From Datisca glomerata (Eukaryota > Streptophyta > Magnoliopsida > Cucurbitales > Datiscaceae), in the NCBI GenBank assembly GCA_003255025.1, contig QANY01005384.1, positions 248,001-312,000 of the forward strand: a stretch of DNA of 64,000 bases, written 5' to 3'. A program made the position numbers and the translations under genes. Under the pieces are notes generated by a model. That model worked only from the letters and a program-made list of their open reading frames with translations, ran no database searches and was not told the DNA's origin. The first letter of the stretch is position 1. Each line of letters starts with the position of its first letter. This document shows positions 34,997-44,824 of this stretch, in pieces.

Positions 34997-35670
34997 CTTT
35001 GTGCCTTCCAAGAGTCGCCATAAGATTATTGATTCAAAGACACGTGTCTGAATCAAGTCACTTTCGTCAGAGAAGGTCTACATCAAAGTTGCTAACTTGC
35101 TACCACAGCACATCGATGCCAAAATCGAAAATACACATTTTCCTTTTTTTTCTTTGAGACATTCTAAAAAAGAATTCTTATCCCATTATTAGCTTCCTTA
35201 AATCGCCACGTGTACTTGGTGGCATGGCATGTAAAAATTAACTTAATTACAAAAAATGAAAGGGAAATAAATTAAATAGGCTAAAAATCGTATATAAGAT
35301 ATGTCATTACATAACATTTTTATTACTATAATATTTTTTTAGTTCTAAAATTTGTAGCCTAATAATATCTGCTTGAGAGGCGGTGGTGGGAATCTAGCGT
35401 TGTTGGAGACTCAAGTGTGCAAGATTATTTAATAAAAAAATTTAATTTTGTAACCTCATCAATAAAATATTTTAATTTTAATTAATGCAATATAAATTAT
35501 AAAATTTTATTTAATATGTTATAAATTTTAATTTATAAATAAATAACATATGAGTCGGTCAGTATTCAGTCTAAATTACTCCAACGCCAATGAATCAGAC
35601 AAAATGCAGCATTATCAAAAAGGTTAGAACTGTCGTGGCTGTCTAAATCACATTGGCCCACTTCCCCTAC
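34997..35670. other. Intergenic stretch upstream of the glycine-rich protein gene
   Basis: AT-rich, no frame of note. It includes the promoter region of the gene at 35,744, with a CCACGTGTAC (G-box-like) at about 35,207. Confidence 0.4.
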
Positions 35671-35674
35671 CCAT

Positions 35675-35682
35675 TATATATA
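35675..35682 (+). promoter_or_regulatory. TATA box of the glycine-rich protein gene
   Basis: TATATATA, 62 bp before the ATG at 35,744. It predicts a transcript start near 35,705-35,710 and a leader of about 35 nt rich in CAACCAC words. Confidence 0.7.
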
Positions 35683-35743
35683 CCATAATACCACAACCAC
35701 TACATCCCAACCACTATTATATCACTTAAGCCTAACAAAAACT

Positions 35744-36244
35744 ATGTACTCCACCATATCTAACTTCGCCATCTTTCTCCTTTTCCTTCTACTCATACCT
35801 AATTCCTTTACTTTCAACACCGCACCCCGCGGCAGCAGAGACGAAAACAAAAAAAACAGCGTTGTTAGTGGACGAAAGGTCATGGACTTTCCAGAAACAT
35901 CTTCAGAGCCTAGTGGTGGAACTGGATCAGGGCATGGTCCTAATTGGGATTACAACTGGGGGTGGGGCTCTAGCCCCGGAGCCGGATGGGGTTATGGGTC
36001 GGGTTCCGGTCGATCTCCAAATGGATTTGGAAGGGGTTATGGTTTCGGATCCGGGTCAGGGTCGGGATCGGGATCAGGGTTTGGGTATGGAACCGGGGGC
36101 GGTGGTGCCCATGGTGGTGGGTATGGGTCTGGGAGTGGGTCTGGAAATTCCGGCGGCGGTGGAAATGGTGATGGAAGTGGTGGTCCTGGTGGGTCTGTCA
36201 ATCGCTCACCAGCAGAGACTAGGAACAAAGACAAACACGGTTGA
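35744..36244 (+). CDS. Secreted glycine-rich protein (cell-wall structural type)
   Basis: A single-exon frame of 166 residues. Residues 5-24 (ISNFAIFLLFLLLIPNSFTF) form a clear signal peptide. Residues about 25-57 are charged and hydrophilic. From about residue 58 the protein is built of Gly-Ser, Gly-Tyr and Gly-Trp repeats (NWDYNWGWGSSPGAGWGYGSG-like start, then GSGSGSGSGSGFGYGTGGGG), and it ends in a polar tail (SPAETRNKDKHG). This is the layout of plant glycine-rich cell-wall proteins, which are exported and contribute to wall structure, often in vascular or elongating tissue. The TATA box and short leader support this start. Other long frames in the same stretch follow from the repeat composition. 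Exact subfamily and tissue are not known. Confidence 0.85.
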   Translation: MYSTISNFAIFLLFLLLIPNSFTFNTAPRGSRDENKKNSVVSGRKVMDFPETSSEPSGGTGSGHGPNWDYNWGWGSSPGAGWGYGSGSGRSPNGFGRGYGFGSGSGSGSGSGFGYGTGGGGAHGGGYGSGSGSGNSGGGGNGDGSGGPGGSVNRSPAETRNKDKHG

Positions 36245-37238
36245 TTGTAGGGTCTAAAATCTATTTAGATGACTAAATAAGTATTGTATAAATATTAGGA
36301 AACTATGCATGAGTTTGATATATGTATTATAGTGAGATGGAATTATGAGTGTATTAGTTTCGTTTTGATTAATATATATTTTATAGGCTGTATTATATAA
36401 GTAAATTTCTTACAGTCATATATTGTTTATATCCATATTGCAATGAAACCAAATAATGGAAGTTAGATTTCAAAAGTAAAAATTAGTCATAGAAAAAGAG
36501 AATGGATATTGACAAGTGAGAAACCGTTAACAAAATCAACGATTTTACCTACTCTGGACAAAAAACAGTGGTGATTTCTATAAAGCAAGAACTGTCAAAC
36601 CAATAATTATGAATTTTCTATAGCCATAATCTTGTGGCTAAATACACTACATGAACATAGCCTTGTGCCTCAATCAGATCCATAGATCTCTAAATAAGTG
36701 AATTTATCATACAAACAGAGTAATTAACAATCGCTTCTAACAAGAATTCCTATGCATAGAAATATCGAACCAAAACCTATTACACTGTCAAAGGCCAGCT
36801 GAAAAAAAAATGAACAGAAGAGCTCAGCCTAAGGGGCCAGTACATATTTTAAATATCCCGACCTTCTCGTTTTTGCAGGAATACATAACTCACAAAGGAG
36901 CACATGTTTATACAAAATAATGAAAAGGAACATCACCAGTCTAAATAAATTCCCAGCTCTGTAAATCTATAGGATCAAATTATGCTCCGCAAGATTTTAG
37001 TCCCATACATCGAGAAGCCAAGATTTGAACCCTGCAAGACAACCTGGAACGAAAGGAACATCACCAACCTATAGAAACATGTCTCCTTCTACAAACTCTG
37101 GCAACGAAAGGAACATCACCAACCTACCAAATCTCAAATTTATCCACGACATCTCTCAGGAGCCTTGTCAGGCTATCCACAAACCATAAGTCATATACTT
37201 TCGTCAATCCTCAGTAACAGATAAAACAGATCCACCAG
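36245..37238. other. 3' flank of the glycine-rich gene, then probable 3' UTR of a minus-strand gene
   Basis: To about 36,450 the sequence is AT-rich, with possible poly(A) signals for the gene at 35,744 (AATAAG at 36,276). From about 36,780 composition becomes more balanced. A phrase GAAAGGAACATCACCAACCT occurs at 37,050 and 37,094, with a weaker copy at 36,923. This part would be the minus-strand 3' UTR of the exons at 37,239-37,606. Confidence 0.4.
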
Positions 37239-37606
37239 TCACTGAGCTTTTGATGATTTGTACATAGTTCGAGTTAAGCGGGACATTTCTGCATTCCTTT
37301 TATTAGCATGTAAATTCAACAAATAATATTCTCATCTAGGCATTTAGAAAAAAAAGGAAAAAAAATTTGCATGATTTTTATGAACCTCATGGTCCAACAC
37401 AACCAGCAAAATTTCTCAAAATGCTATGCAAAATATCAAAAAAATTAATAAAGTATAAATCTTACGTTAGCCTTTCATTTCTTCATCAAAGAATTTTTTT
37501 TTTTTTTGGGGGGGGGNNNNNNNNNNNNNNNNNNNNNNNNNNNNNNNNNNGGCATACCTTTTTTGGCTGGTATTATGGAACAGCAAGGCAACGCTCCCTC
37601 CATTCA
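37239..37606 (-). CDS. Probable last two coding exons of an unidentified gene (partial)
   Basis: On the minus strand a 49-nt segment (37,606-37,558) lies between an acceptor (TTTTTTTAG) and a donor (AAAAAAG|GTATGC). A second segment (37,296-37,239) follows an acceptor (CTAATAAAAG) and ends in TGA. Joining them keeps the frame exactly and gives NGGSVALLFHNTSQKR followed by NAEMSRLTRTMYKSSKAQ and a stop. The basic, polar C-terminal end looks protein-like, but I do not recognise the family. The intron (37,297-37,557) contains the assembly gap. Upstream exons were not found, and LINE fragments lie next to the right, so this may be a gene remnant. Confidence 0.35.
37517..37550. other. Assembly gap (34 N)
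   Basis: A run of N preceded by twelve or more T and eight G, a pattern that suggests unreliable base calls at the edge. True length unknown. Confidence 0.99.
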
Positions 37607-37609
37607 CTA

Positions 37610-38010
37610 AAAAAATACTGACATGAGACGCAAGAGATGAAAGACAGATAAGCCAACTTAGGGATCGTACGAGAATTCTTTGCAAAGAAGGGATGCTAAA
37701 TGGCCTTCTTATACTTTCCAAATAGGTCTTCCTACATCTAAAACTCTATCAAGAATTTGCAAGAAAATCACTTCAGATAGTTAATTTGTACACACAAAAT
37801 TTTTTCATAAACATGAATATACTCAATCATACATATGTATGCATGCATTAATACATCTATTTTTATGAGGTAATTTCTTACAACGTCAAATAATCATGTC
37901 TAGAAGTCATAATTCATGTTGAACATAAGCAATTTTAGGTAGAAGATGATAAGTTGCTATCACTTGTATGTGCAAAGAGTTGACAAGTTAAGGACAAAGT
38001 TATTATAAGA
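37610..38010. other. No gene recognised
   Basis: On the minus strand a short segment reads QILDRVLDVGRPIWK before a donor-like GTATAAG at about 37,715, but its phase does not join the exon at 37,606. Nothing else is seen. Confidence 0.3.
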
Positions 38011-38089
38011 ATGTCTACATGTGGGCTAGCCATGGGCTGTCAGGGGATTAACCGATTGCCCTTTCATTTCTTGTCCAACCCCATTCATA

Positions 38090-38565
38090 GCCGGCCTTGC
38101 TAATTTAAATGCCATTTGGATATCGGACTTCCCAGCTAAAATTCAATGTTTTGTATGACTTGCAATTTTGAGGAAAGTAAATACTCGTGATCTTCTGCCA
38201 AAAGGTGATTCGAAGGCTTGCTCCTCTATTCTATGCAAATAGGATGCAGATTCCTTAGATCACTTGTGTCTTCATAGTTCACCTTCTTGTCAATTCCGGT
38301 TTACACTTTTTGAGTAAGTTGACTTGTAGTGGGTCATACTAGGGGATGCTTCACCCCTTAAGGGATTGAAGGAGTAAATTATTTATGGGAAAATGGGAGG
38401 TTTGAGGATGCTAATTGGACGCAATTTTCCAATCTATTTAGGAATTTCCTTTTTTGGATCATTCCAACAGTTGGAGCATTGTGAATTGAGCAGCAATTTT
38501 GATTTCTTATCCTCCTCTCACATTTTAACGAGAGATATAAGTTTCATTTAAAAGAAAAAGGAGGC
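38090..38565 (+). mobile_element. LINE (L1-type) 3' fragment with zinc-binding RT tail and poly(A)
   Basis: Plus-strand text reads NAIWISDFPAKIQCFV, then LAILRKVNTRDLLPKG, then DADSLDHLCLHSSPSC. With gaps this is the zf-RVT region found at the C-terminus of plant L1 reverse transcriptases (Cys/His pairs CK-DA-SLDHLCLH). It is broken by several stops and ends near 38,550-38,563 in an A-rich tail (TTTCATTTAAAAGAAAAAGG), the usual LINE 3' end. The fragment is 5'-truncated. Confidence 0.65.
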
Positions 38566-38566
38566 T

Positions 38567-39080
38567 ATGGTTACCTCACACGAGAGATCGGAAGAATACA
38601 TGCAAGGCATAAAATTTTTCAGCATGAGTAAAATTAGTTAGATTGTTAAAGCCTCACCAGTGCAAACTACATCATTCAATGACTAGTTGGTGGTACTCAT
38701 AACAAATCTTTAAAGTCCAATTAATTATGAAATGGATATTTGTGGTAATGGATCAATTCTCCAAATACAAAATATCAAATTTAGCTCTGCAATAATATTC
38801 AATAGATGACGTCTTAGTTTGTCATCTAGCATTGGGACGTGCCTCAAATCATTATCTACCATGAGACGAGAGATTCATAACAACATTTCTCCAAACTCAA
38901 AGTCTAACTTAAGTTGTTTGCTTCGGCTACTAGAGGAGTTAATATCCTACGACTATGTTCGAAATAATATGCGACTCAACAATACTAATGCCCCCCTATA
39001 GTTCGCCATCAGCAATACAATGGAAATGGACTCAAGCTTACAACTTATGAAAGCTTAAAAACATGGAAAAGCTTACCTCA
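38567..39080. repeat. Dispersed repeat, copy 1 (partner at 40,258-41,170)
   Basis: Shares with the partner GGCTATGGTTACCTCACACG / GGCTATTGTTATCTCACATG, CTTTAAAGTCCAATTAATTA / CTTCAAAGTAAGATCAATTA, then AGAGATTC, AAACTCAAAG, TGACTCAACAATA and ACTCAAGCTTA-type words in the same order. Divergence is high. The A-rich tail before both copies is also shared, so the duplicated unit may have begun inside a LINE. Confidence 0.7.
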
Positions 39081-39084
39081 GGTA

Positions 39085-40140
39085 CCGAAGAAAGTTCTAG
39101 AGTGAGAGAGTCTCCCCTCTCTCTAGAACTAAGACAAAAGCCTAGAGCACTCGCTGCCGCCCTCTCGTGAGCATCAACTGAGCCTGGCCCAAGCTCCGTC
39201 AAGCTCTGGGCTGGGCTCCATTTTCATCTTTCCCTCCTCCCCTCGCGTGAATCTTTGATGGGCTGTGATGGTAGCAGGTAGCCAACTCCGAGAGACTCAA
39301 TTTGGATGCCTTCCGTCTCTTGTAATGTGTTTTTGTGACTCAGATCACGCGGAAAAATGGTGGTCTAAAATCTCTCTACCAAGCTTCACGATTCTGAGTT
39401 ATAAGCACCTTGACGGAAGTCTCCGTTCTTTGCTAGTGGAAACGGTGCGGGTTTACTGGGTTAGGAGGCTCGGCCTCTTATCGAAGTTAGCTCTGACCGG
39501 TAATAGTCTGTCCGCCACCTGTTCTCAGTTTGGCAGCCGTTTATATCTCGCAATTTGGTTTGAGTCTGTGTCTGTGTCGATGCTCGAGTCTGATCTTGTG
39601 TCGACGCTCGCAAATCTGAGTCTGTGTCGACTCTCGAGTCTCCGCCTACGCTGAACAAGTTGTGATGTTACTGGACTCAGCTTGGCCGAGGGTAGTTCGA
39701 GTGGGCTGCGGTTTTGGTCGCCATGTGGATCTCGATAGGACATTGTTCTCTGTTTTGGGAGTCTTTGTATCATTCTAATGGGTTGTTTCTAGTTGTTGTG
39801 AGACATTGAGTTTCTCTTGTCTCATTTGAGGTCTCCAATTGTCAATCGAGTGCTTGCGTAGGTTAAGTGTTATTGTTTTGGTGCATTTTGTCTGGTTGTT
39901 GTTCTTCTTCTCCTTTGGTTAGTCTTGTGGTGTCTTTCCTGATTTACCCGGCTTCCTCTCAGCGTTCTTTTTACCATGATTTGATTTCATAGTTAGCATT
40001 ATAGTGTTACTTGACAATTGATATTCTGATTTGAGATCTTGCACTGCATTGTGTGTCCGTATATTTGGGCATGCCCCTTGTGCAATGTATTTTTTCGATT
40101 GAATATATTTATCCTTTAAGCAAAAAAACTTTAAACCATA
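39085..40140 (+). mobile_element. LINE-like or other retroposed segment ending in an A-rich tail
   Basis: The start (CTCTCCCCTCTCTCTAGAAC) and the end (GGGCATGCCCCTTGTGCAATG, then GAATATATTTATCCTTTAAGC and a short A run) resemble the ends of plant non-LTR retroelements. The interior is more GC-rich than its surroundings and has no open RT frame. The long plus-strand frame at 39,265-39,654 shows no known motif. It sits between the two copies of the dispersed repeat. Class is inferred from the ends only. Confidence 0.4.
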
Positions 40141-40257
40141 TAAAAGGTCTCATATTAATGAGGATCGCTATAACGCTAACTATAAAAAAATGAGGATTGC
40201 TCATCTTCCTGGTATATTTTCACATATTGATGAACTGTTAAAGCTTTTATATAAAAA

Positions 40258-41170
40258 GGTAGGCTATTGTTATCTCACATGACAGACCGAAAGAATAATG
40301 CAATGAGTACGAACCAGACCGTGCAATATGTAGGGGCATGCAAGCGTTCCAAAAAATTCAAAAAATTCAAAAAAATCGTTTCGTCCCGAACCGAGGGGGA
40401 CGGGACGGGACGGGTTTTTAGTTTTAGTTAGGACGTAAAATTTGTGTCCCTTACGGGATAGGAAGGGACACGAGACAAGAGTCTTTGTCCCAACTTTGTC
40501 CCATCCTGTCCCGATATATATATACACATTATATTTTTTTAATTTTAACCTTAATTCTTTTGATTTTTAACTTATAATTGATTTATAACCTTTATAACAT
40601 AGTCTAAATTTCTTCAAAAAAAGACCCAAAACAGTCCAAAATCTAAAAAAAATCAAATTCAGCCCAAAATAGCCTAAAAAAGTCAAAATGCAATAAAAAA
40701 TGGGAAAAAAAAACTCATCCCAACCCCGGGCAAAAAGACCCAAAACATGTCTCATCTCGTCCTGTGCACACCCTTAGCAATATATCTTCCTGATACTCAT
40801 CACCAATCTTCAAAGTAAGATCAATTATAACTATATAATAGTGATAATGTATCGACTCTCAAAATACACTAATAATTTTAACTCTTAAGTTTTTTTAAGT
40901 ACATCATGTCTTCCTTCACTACCTGACAATTCCTCTAGTGTAGTAACATGCCTTAGAATATTACTTATGTGCAAGGAGAGATTCGCTACTTCTTTTAATC
41001 AAACTCAAAGGCTAACATAAGTTTTTTGCTTTAGGAACTAGATGAGCTCAGGATAATATGTGAATCAACAATATTGATGCCTCATGTCATTCCCCATCAA
41101 CTATACAGTGGGAATGACCTCAAGCTTAAGAATAAACTATCGAGTGAAAAAGATCGCTACTTAAAAAAGT
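40258..41170. repeat. Dispersed repeat, copy 2, with an inserted GGGACGGGA-rich segment
   Basis: Homologous to 38,567-39,080. Between about 40,330 and 40,770 it contains an extra segment with GGGACGGGACGGGACGGG (40,399-40,416) and partly complementary TTTGTCCCATCCTGTCCCG (40,495-40,513), able to form an imperfect stem. The insert may be a separate small element. Confidence 0.6.
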
Positions 41171-41319
41171 TTCAGAAGAAAGAAAAGATAAAACTCGAGG
41201 AGAATATGCGAAATGCTAAAGGCTTCAACTTGCAAGACGTGCGAGATTTAAATTCTCTTAGGTGGAATTATTTGTTTAAATGTGTTACACATTACCTAAC
41301 TTTACTCGTGTTATAATGC

Positions 41320-42120
41320 CTAAAAGGACTTAGTTCCCCACCCTAAACACATAGGTTTTATAGAATGATCAGGCTGGACTTTTCAACTTAGTATCAGAAT
41401 TTAGTTAGAACTTTGTTTGTGATGCTTTAGTTCAACCATTTATTCCACTTAGTTCAAAGTGCTTGATATGCTACTCAACAAGGTTGTCATGTTGTTGTCT
41501 ACTGTTATAATATGTCATACATCGCCAGTCTTTACGACTATTGTGATGGTTAAAAGAATTTAGTTCCTCACTCCTTAATACCTAGGAGTCATACATCCTA
41601 GTGATAAACACAACAACTTAACTTATCTCATTTAAGAAAAACTTCTAAGGACACAATACACGACTTATCTGGGATGAGCCGAAGGGCTAGTAAGCTTGAA
41701 TGGAGGATCCATGGCAATTAAAAAGAAAATAGAAAAGGTAGATGTGCTACTTGTTACTTTCAAATGAATACATTCTATGAATAATGTGTTTTAAAAATAG
41801 GTTTGGTTGAATGACATTTACTTAATGTTGAAGTTGAACTTATCAAAGGGAAGTTACAACTTTTGTATCTATGCCAATAAAAGTGTCATTAGACAGACTT
41901 ACCTGAGAACACCTCAAAGTCTAAGTAGTTATACTTACCTGAAAATTCTACAAGGTCTACATTTGAGATTTCACCTTACTGTTAAACACGTGTTTAAATT
42001 GGCTACAATATCCATCATTAATCTTAGGTAAAAATAGTCATTTGGTCATTTAAAAGAACTAATAGTTTAAACACAAAAAAGTTTTCCAAAAAGATTTTTA
42101 GATACAATTAACAAGTATCC
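41320..42120. other. Intergenic, no gene recognised
   Basis: Contains some repeated phrases (AGTTCCCCACCCTAAAC / AGTTCCTCACTCCTTAAT near 41,330 and 41,560). The 74-codon frame at 41,807-42,031 has no known motif. Confidence 0.4.
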
Positions 42121-42382
42121 ATGCACACACAATGGTAAGAGTTGGCTCAAAAAACTTTTCCTAAAATAAGATTGTTAATGATAAGAATTAGAAGAAGTAC
42201 TTAGACATTCCAACTAAGTTAGTACTTCTATAGCAGCAACTTCTTCTAACTCGACCAAATATATTATTAAAATAAAAGAGTCAACAAAAGAAAATGTACA
42301 ACAAGCCAGCATAAGCTAAAAGATGATTGTTACAAGCATCATCACAAATAAAAAAGAGCAACGTAATTAAGCTAAAAGATGC

Positions 42383-42653
42383 TGGTCATTGACGTTACAT
42401 CAACGTAATTATAACTTCCTATTAGATATTATTTATTCTGACTAAAAATAAGATATTAATCGGTTAGGTACACATTCCATGATTATTATGTACCACACAT
42501 TGGAACCTTAATCTAAAAATATGATTGTCAAAAACTTTGTAAAGCACATATTTATGACGGTTTAGATCTAAGAGACTAGAACAAATTATATAAATGTTAG
42601 CATCACAGTGATTTTAAGAGTTTTTTTACAATAGTGTGTTGAGAAAAAAAATT
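42383..42653. repeat. 271-bp direct repeat (partner at 48,726-48,997)
   Basis: Both copies run from TGGTCATTGA to GTGTTGAG-AAAAAAAATT and differ by about ten bases by eye. The two lie 6.3 kb apart and enclose the SRA gene. No TG..CA ends, inverted termini or target duplication were found, so the class is unknown. Confidence 0.85.
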
Positions 42654-42689
42654 AATAATTCTAAACATTTCATATCAAGAGTTTTTTTA

Positions 42690-43466
42690 CACACGTACAG
42701 AAGAGAGTTGCATACTCTCAAAAGCTCATCAACAACTTCACAATAAAAGAGGTAAATAATATATAAGAGACTCTAGAATAACAGCACCCAACATGCAGCA
42801 GATGATATATTGTTACTCAAACCCAACATACAGAAAATAATAACCTTTAACTACACAAAAATAGACTAAACAATCCAGGTTAACAAAATCCTACATGCAT
42901 ACATATGATACATTTATTTCTAAATATTTCACATACACAAAATTGAGAATCTAACAAAAAACCTAAATATTTCACATACATAAAATTAAGAACCTCTAAC
43001 AAAAAACAAAATGAGCAACATAGTATATTGGGGCTGTGAAAGTTTTGTTGAAAAAAATTAGAGCGTAGAACCTGAACCCTCTCCCATAAGAAGCTTGGTT
43101 AGAAAGCTATTTAAGTTGAAGAAGTTTGTCCTCAATGAGAATCAGAACTATAGAATGGTGAAATAACAATAGTTATTTTGCAGAGAGTGAATGGAAGCAA
43201 ACGCTTGGTCACTGAAAAAACCGGACACTAAAGCAGCATATAGAGAGGGTTCGGTTATGTCAGCTTGCTTTATGACATTTTTTCAGGTACGTCTACTTTT
43301 TTTTAAAACTTCAGGCACGTCTTCAATATTAGTGAGATATTTTCCTTTACTTTCTTAATTTATAAAGGAAGAAAAAATAGTGATTATATGGAAAAAATTA
43401 TTTATTTCTGGCATAAATCTATAAATGATATGTTTTAAAAACTAGTTTTTAAGATATGTGTTGCAC
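42690..43466. repeat. 777-bp direct repeat, left copy
   Basis: Nearly identical to 44,825-45,601 over its whole length. It contains the palindrome TTAAAAACTAGTTTTTAA at 43,435-43,452. It lies downstream of the SRA gene. Confidence 0.92.
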
Positions 43467-43609
43467 ACACAATGGTAAGAGTTGGCTCAAAAAACTTTTC
43501 CTAAAATAAGATTGTTAATGATAAAAATCAGAAGAAGTACTTAGTGAAACGATCACTTCATAGTGAAGTTTCTCACTAAGTTAGTTTTGGTCAGTCCAAA
43601 ACCCTTTAA

Positions 43610-44725
43610 TTAAAATTTGAAAACAAGATTCCCATATGGTCCTCTCTCTTCCCAATAATTATCAAAGTAGTATAAGCCATCATATATATACCTGAAATCA
43701 CATGATGACTTAAAATCATCATTTCCCCTTAAATTTGTGAACATATTCAAGTGGCGAATGACCCTAACAAGAGTTTTGGCATCCATACTATTCTTCAAAG
43801 CAAGGTTTCCCCTTTCAAGTTTTTGATCTTTTACTTCAATATCATTTCCAACCTTTGGATTCCCTCCATGACCAGTATAGATCAATTTGTCTGCAAATTC
43901 CATGTCAAAATACTTAACAAAGGCAACAATGCTAATAGCTAAAACTTTCCCCCCCACCTCCATGTAGTCAATACCATTCCAAAATTGATGATGCATCCCT
44001 ATAACAGTCAATGCAGCTCTATTAACAAACTTGTCACCAATTTCAATGCCAGGTATGGATCCTAATTGTTTTTTTGTATTGACACATTTATGATGTTTGC
44101 GAAGAAGCATTGCAGCTTCCACGTAAACTCTCATCATAATATTCTTTTGGGTGTTGGACTCCGCTTTTCTAAGATTCAGAAGTTGAGTAGTTAACTCTTC
44201 AAACATATCCAATACCCCAATAACCTTTTTCCGACTATCATTACTTTTATTACTTTGAACTAAAACCTTAGTTCCTTGATTGAAACTAAACTTTTGTTGT
44301 TCTTTATCTATATTATATGCTTCCTCACCGATCTTAGTTGGAGAATTGTCCGTTCGTCTCAGTTTCGTATCACTTTTCAAAGAAGTGAATATCGACAATC
44401 TACAACTTATAGGAAGATGTTGCTTGCCAGTGCAACTTTTCAACATATTTGTAGTATACTCCTCTGACGCTGACACTATATCTACACTTTCACCCTCGAT
44501 AATTCGTCTTTGATAAAGAGGTTTGGAAGCATGAATAGACTCGTTCGCATGGGCAGCTTTGTCGGTAGATGAGATAGAGTTATAATCCATACAACTTTTC
44601 ATGTGGTGCGTTTGATTAGGATATGGTGTGATACCTTCAACAAATTGACGAACGGCATCTACTCTTGGCCGCTTCAACTTCACTTGAAAACTATAATCTT
44701 CCTTATTCAATTCTAACAAAACCAT
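43610..44725 (-). CDS. SUVH5/6-like protein truncated after the SRA (YDG) domain
   Basis: A single-exon frame of 371 residues. Residues 17-32 (LKRPRVDAVRQFVEGI) match the RRxKVxAxRxFPxGC-like motif before the SRA in SUVH5/6-type histone H3K9 methyltransferases. Residues about 165-371 form the SRA domain: LDMFEELTTQLL, GSIPGIEIGDKFVNRAALTVIGMHHQ, WNGIDYMEVGGKVLAISIV, DKLIYTGHGGNP, DQKLERGNLALKNSMDAKTLVRVIR and IYDGLYYFDNYWEERGPYGNLVFKF. The stop follows at once, where relatives continue into KLxRxPGQPEL, pre-SET and SET. The protein therefore keeps a methyl-DNA-binding module without a catalytic domain. The loop usually reading SGGY is altered (FVKY), so binding may be changed. Intronless structure is normal for SUVH genes. 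It could be a truncated host gene, a captured copy or a pseudogene with an intact frame. Confidence 0.75.
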   Translation of the reverse strand: MVLLELNKEDYSFQVKLKRPRVDAVRQFVEGITPYPNQTHHMKSCMDYNSISSTDKAAHANESIHASKPLYQRRIIEGESVDIVSASEEYTTNMLKSCTGKQHLPISCRLSIFTSLKSDTKLRRTDNSPTKIGEEAYNIDKEQQKFSFNQGTKVLVQSNKSNDSRKKVIGVLDMFEELTTQLLNLRKAESNTQKNIMMRVYVEAAMLLRKHHKCVNTKKQLGSIPGIEIGDKFVNRAALTVIGMHHQFWNGIDYMEVGGKVLAISIVAFVKYFDMEFADKLIYTGHGGNPKVGNDIEVKDQKLERGNLALKNSMDAKTLVRVIRHLNMFTNLRGNDDFKSSCDFRYIYDGLYYFDNYWEERGPYGNLVFKF

Positions 44726-44824
44726 TATGTTGCACCTAAATATGGTACAACAAAGCTATTTCACAATAGCTTCATAAACAAACCTGAGTTTACCAAAAAC
44801 AAAACATAATTACCGATCACCATT

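Larger units (their letters stand above)
42123..43466. repeat. Tandem duplication, copy 1 (SRA region replaced)
   Basis: It starts GCACACACAATGG (82 bp shared with 43,463-43,544) and ends with the 777-bp block 42,690-43,466 that matches 44,825-45,601. The position of the SRA frame in copy 2 is here filled by other sequence, including the 271-bp repeat at 42,383-42,653. So copy 1 seems to have lost the coding part. Confidence 0.75.

Noticed and set aside
35862..36257. Second plus-strand frame and a minus-strand proline-rich frame over the glycine-rich gene
   Set aside because: Both arise from the GGN-repeat composition; only the 35,744 frame has a signal peptide and promoter.
37000..37050. 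GGTTCAAATC on the minus strand as a tRNA T-loop
   Set aside because: The flanking bases do not form T-stem, anticodon stem or acceptor stem.
39265..39654. 129-codon plus-strand frame
   Set aside because: No motif; it lies inside a GC-richer retroposed segment and overlaps other frames of similar length.
43435..43452. TTAAAAACTAGTTTTTAA with nearby GTGTTGCAC, resembling a Helitron 3' end (CTAGT with hairpin)
   Set aside because: It occurs in both 777-bp repeats, but no 5' TC end or other Helitron trait was found, and the shared sequence continues on both sides.
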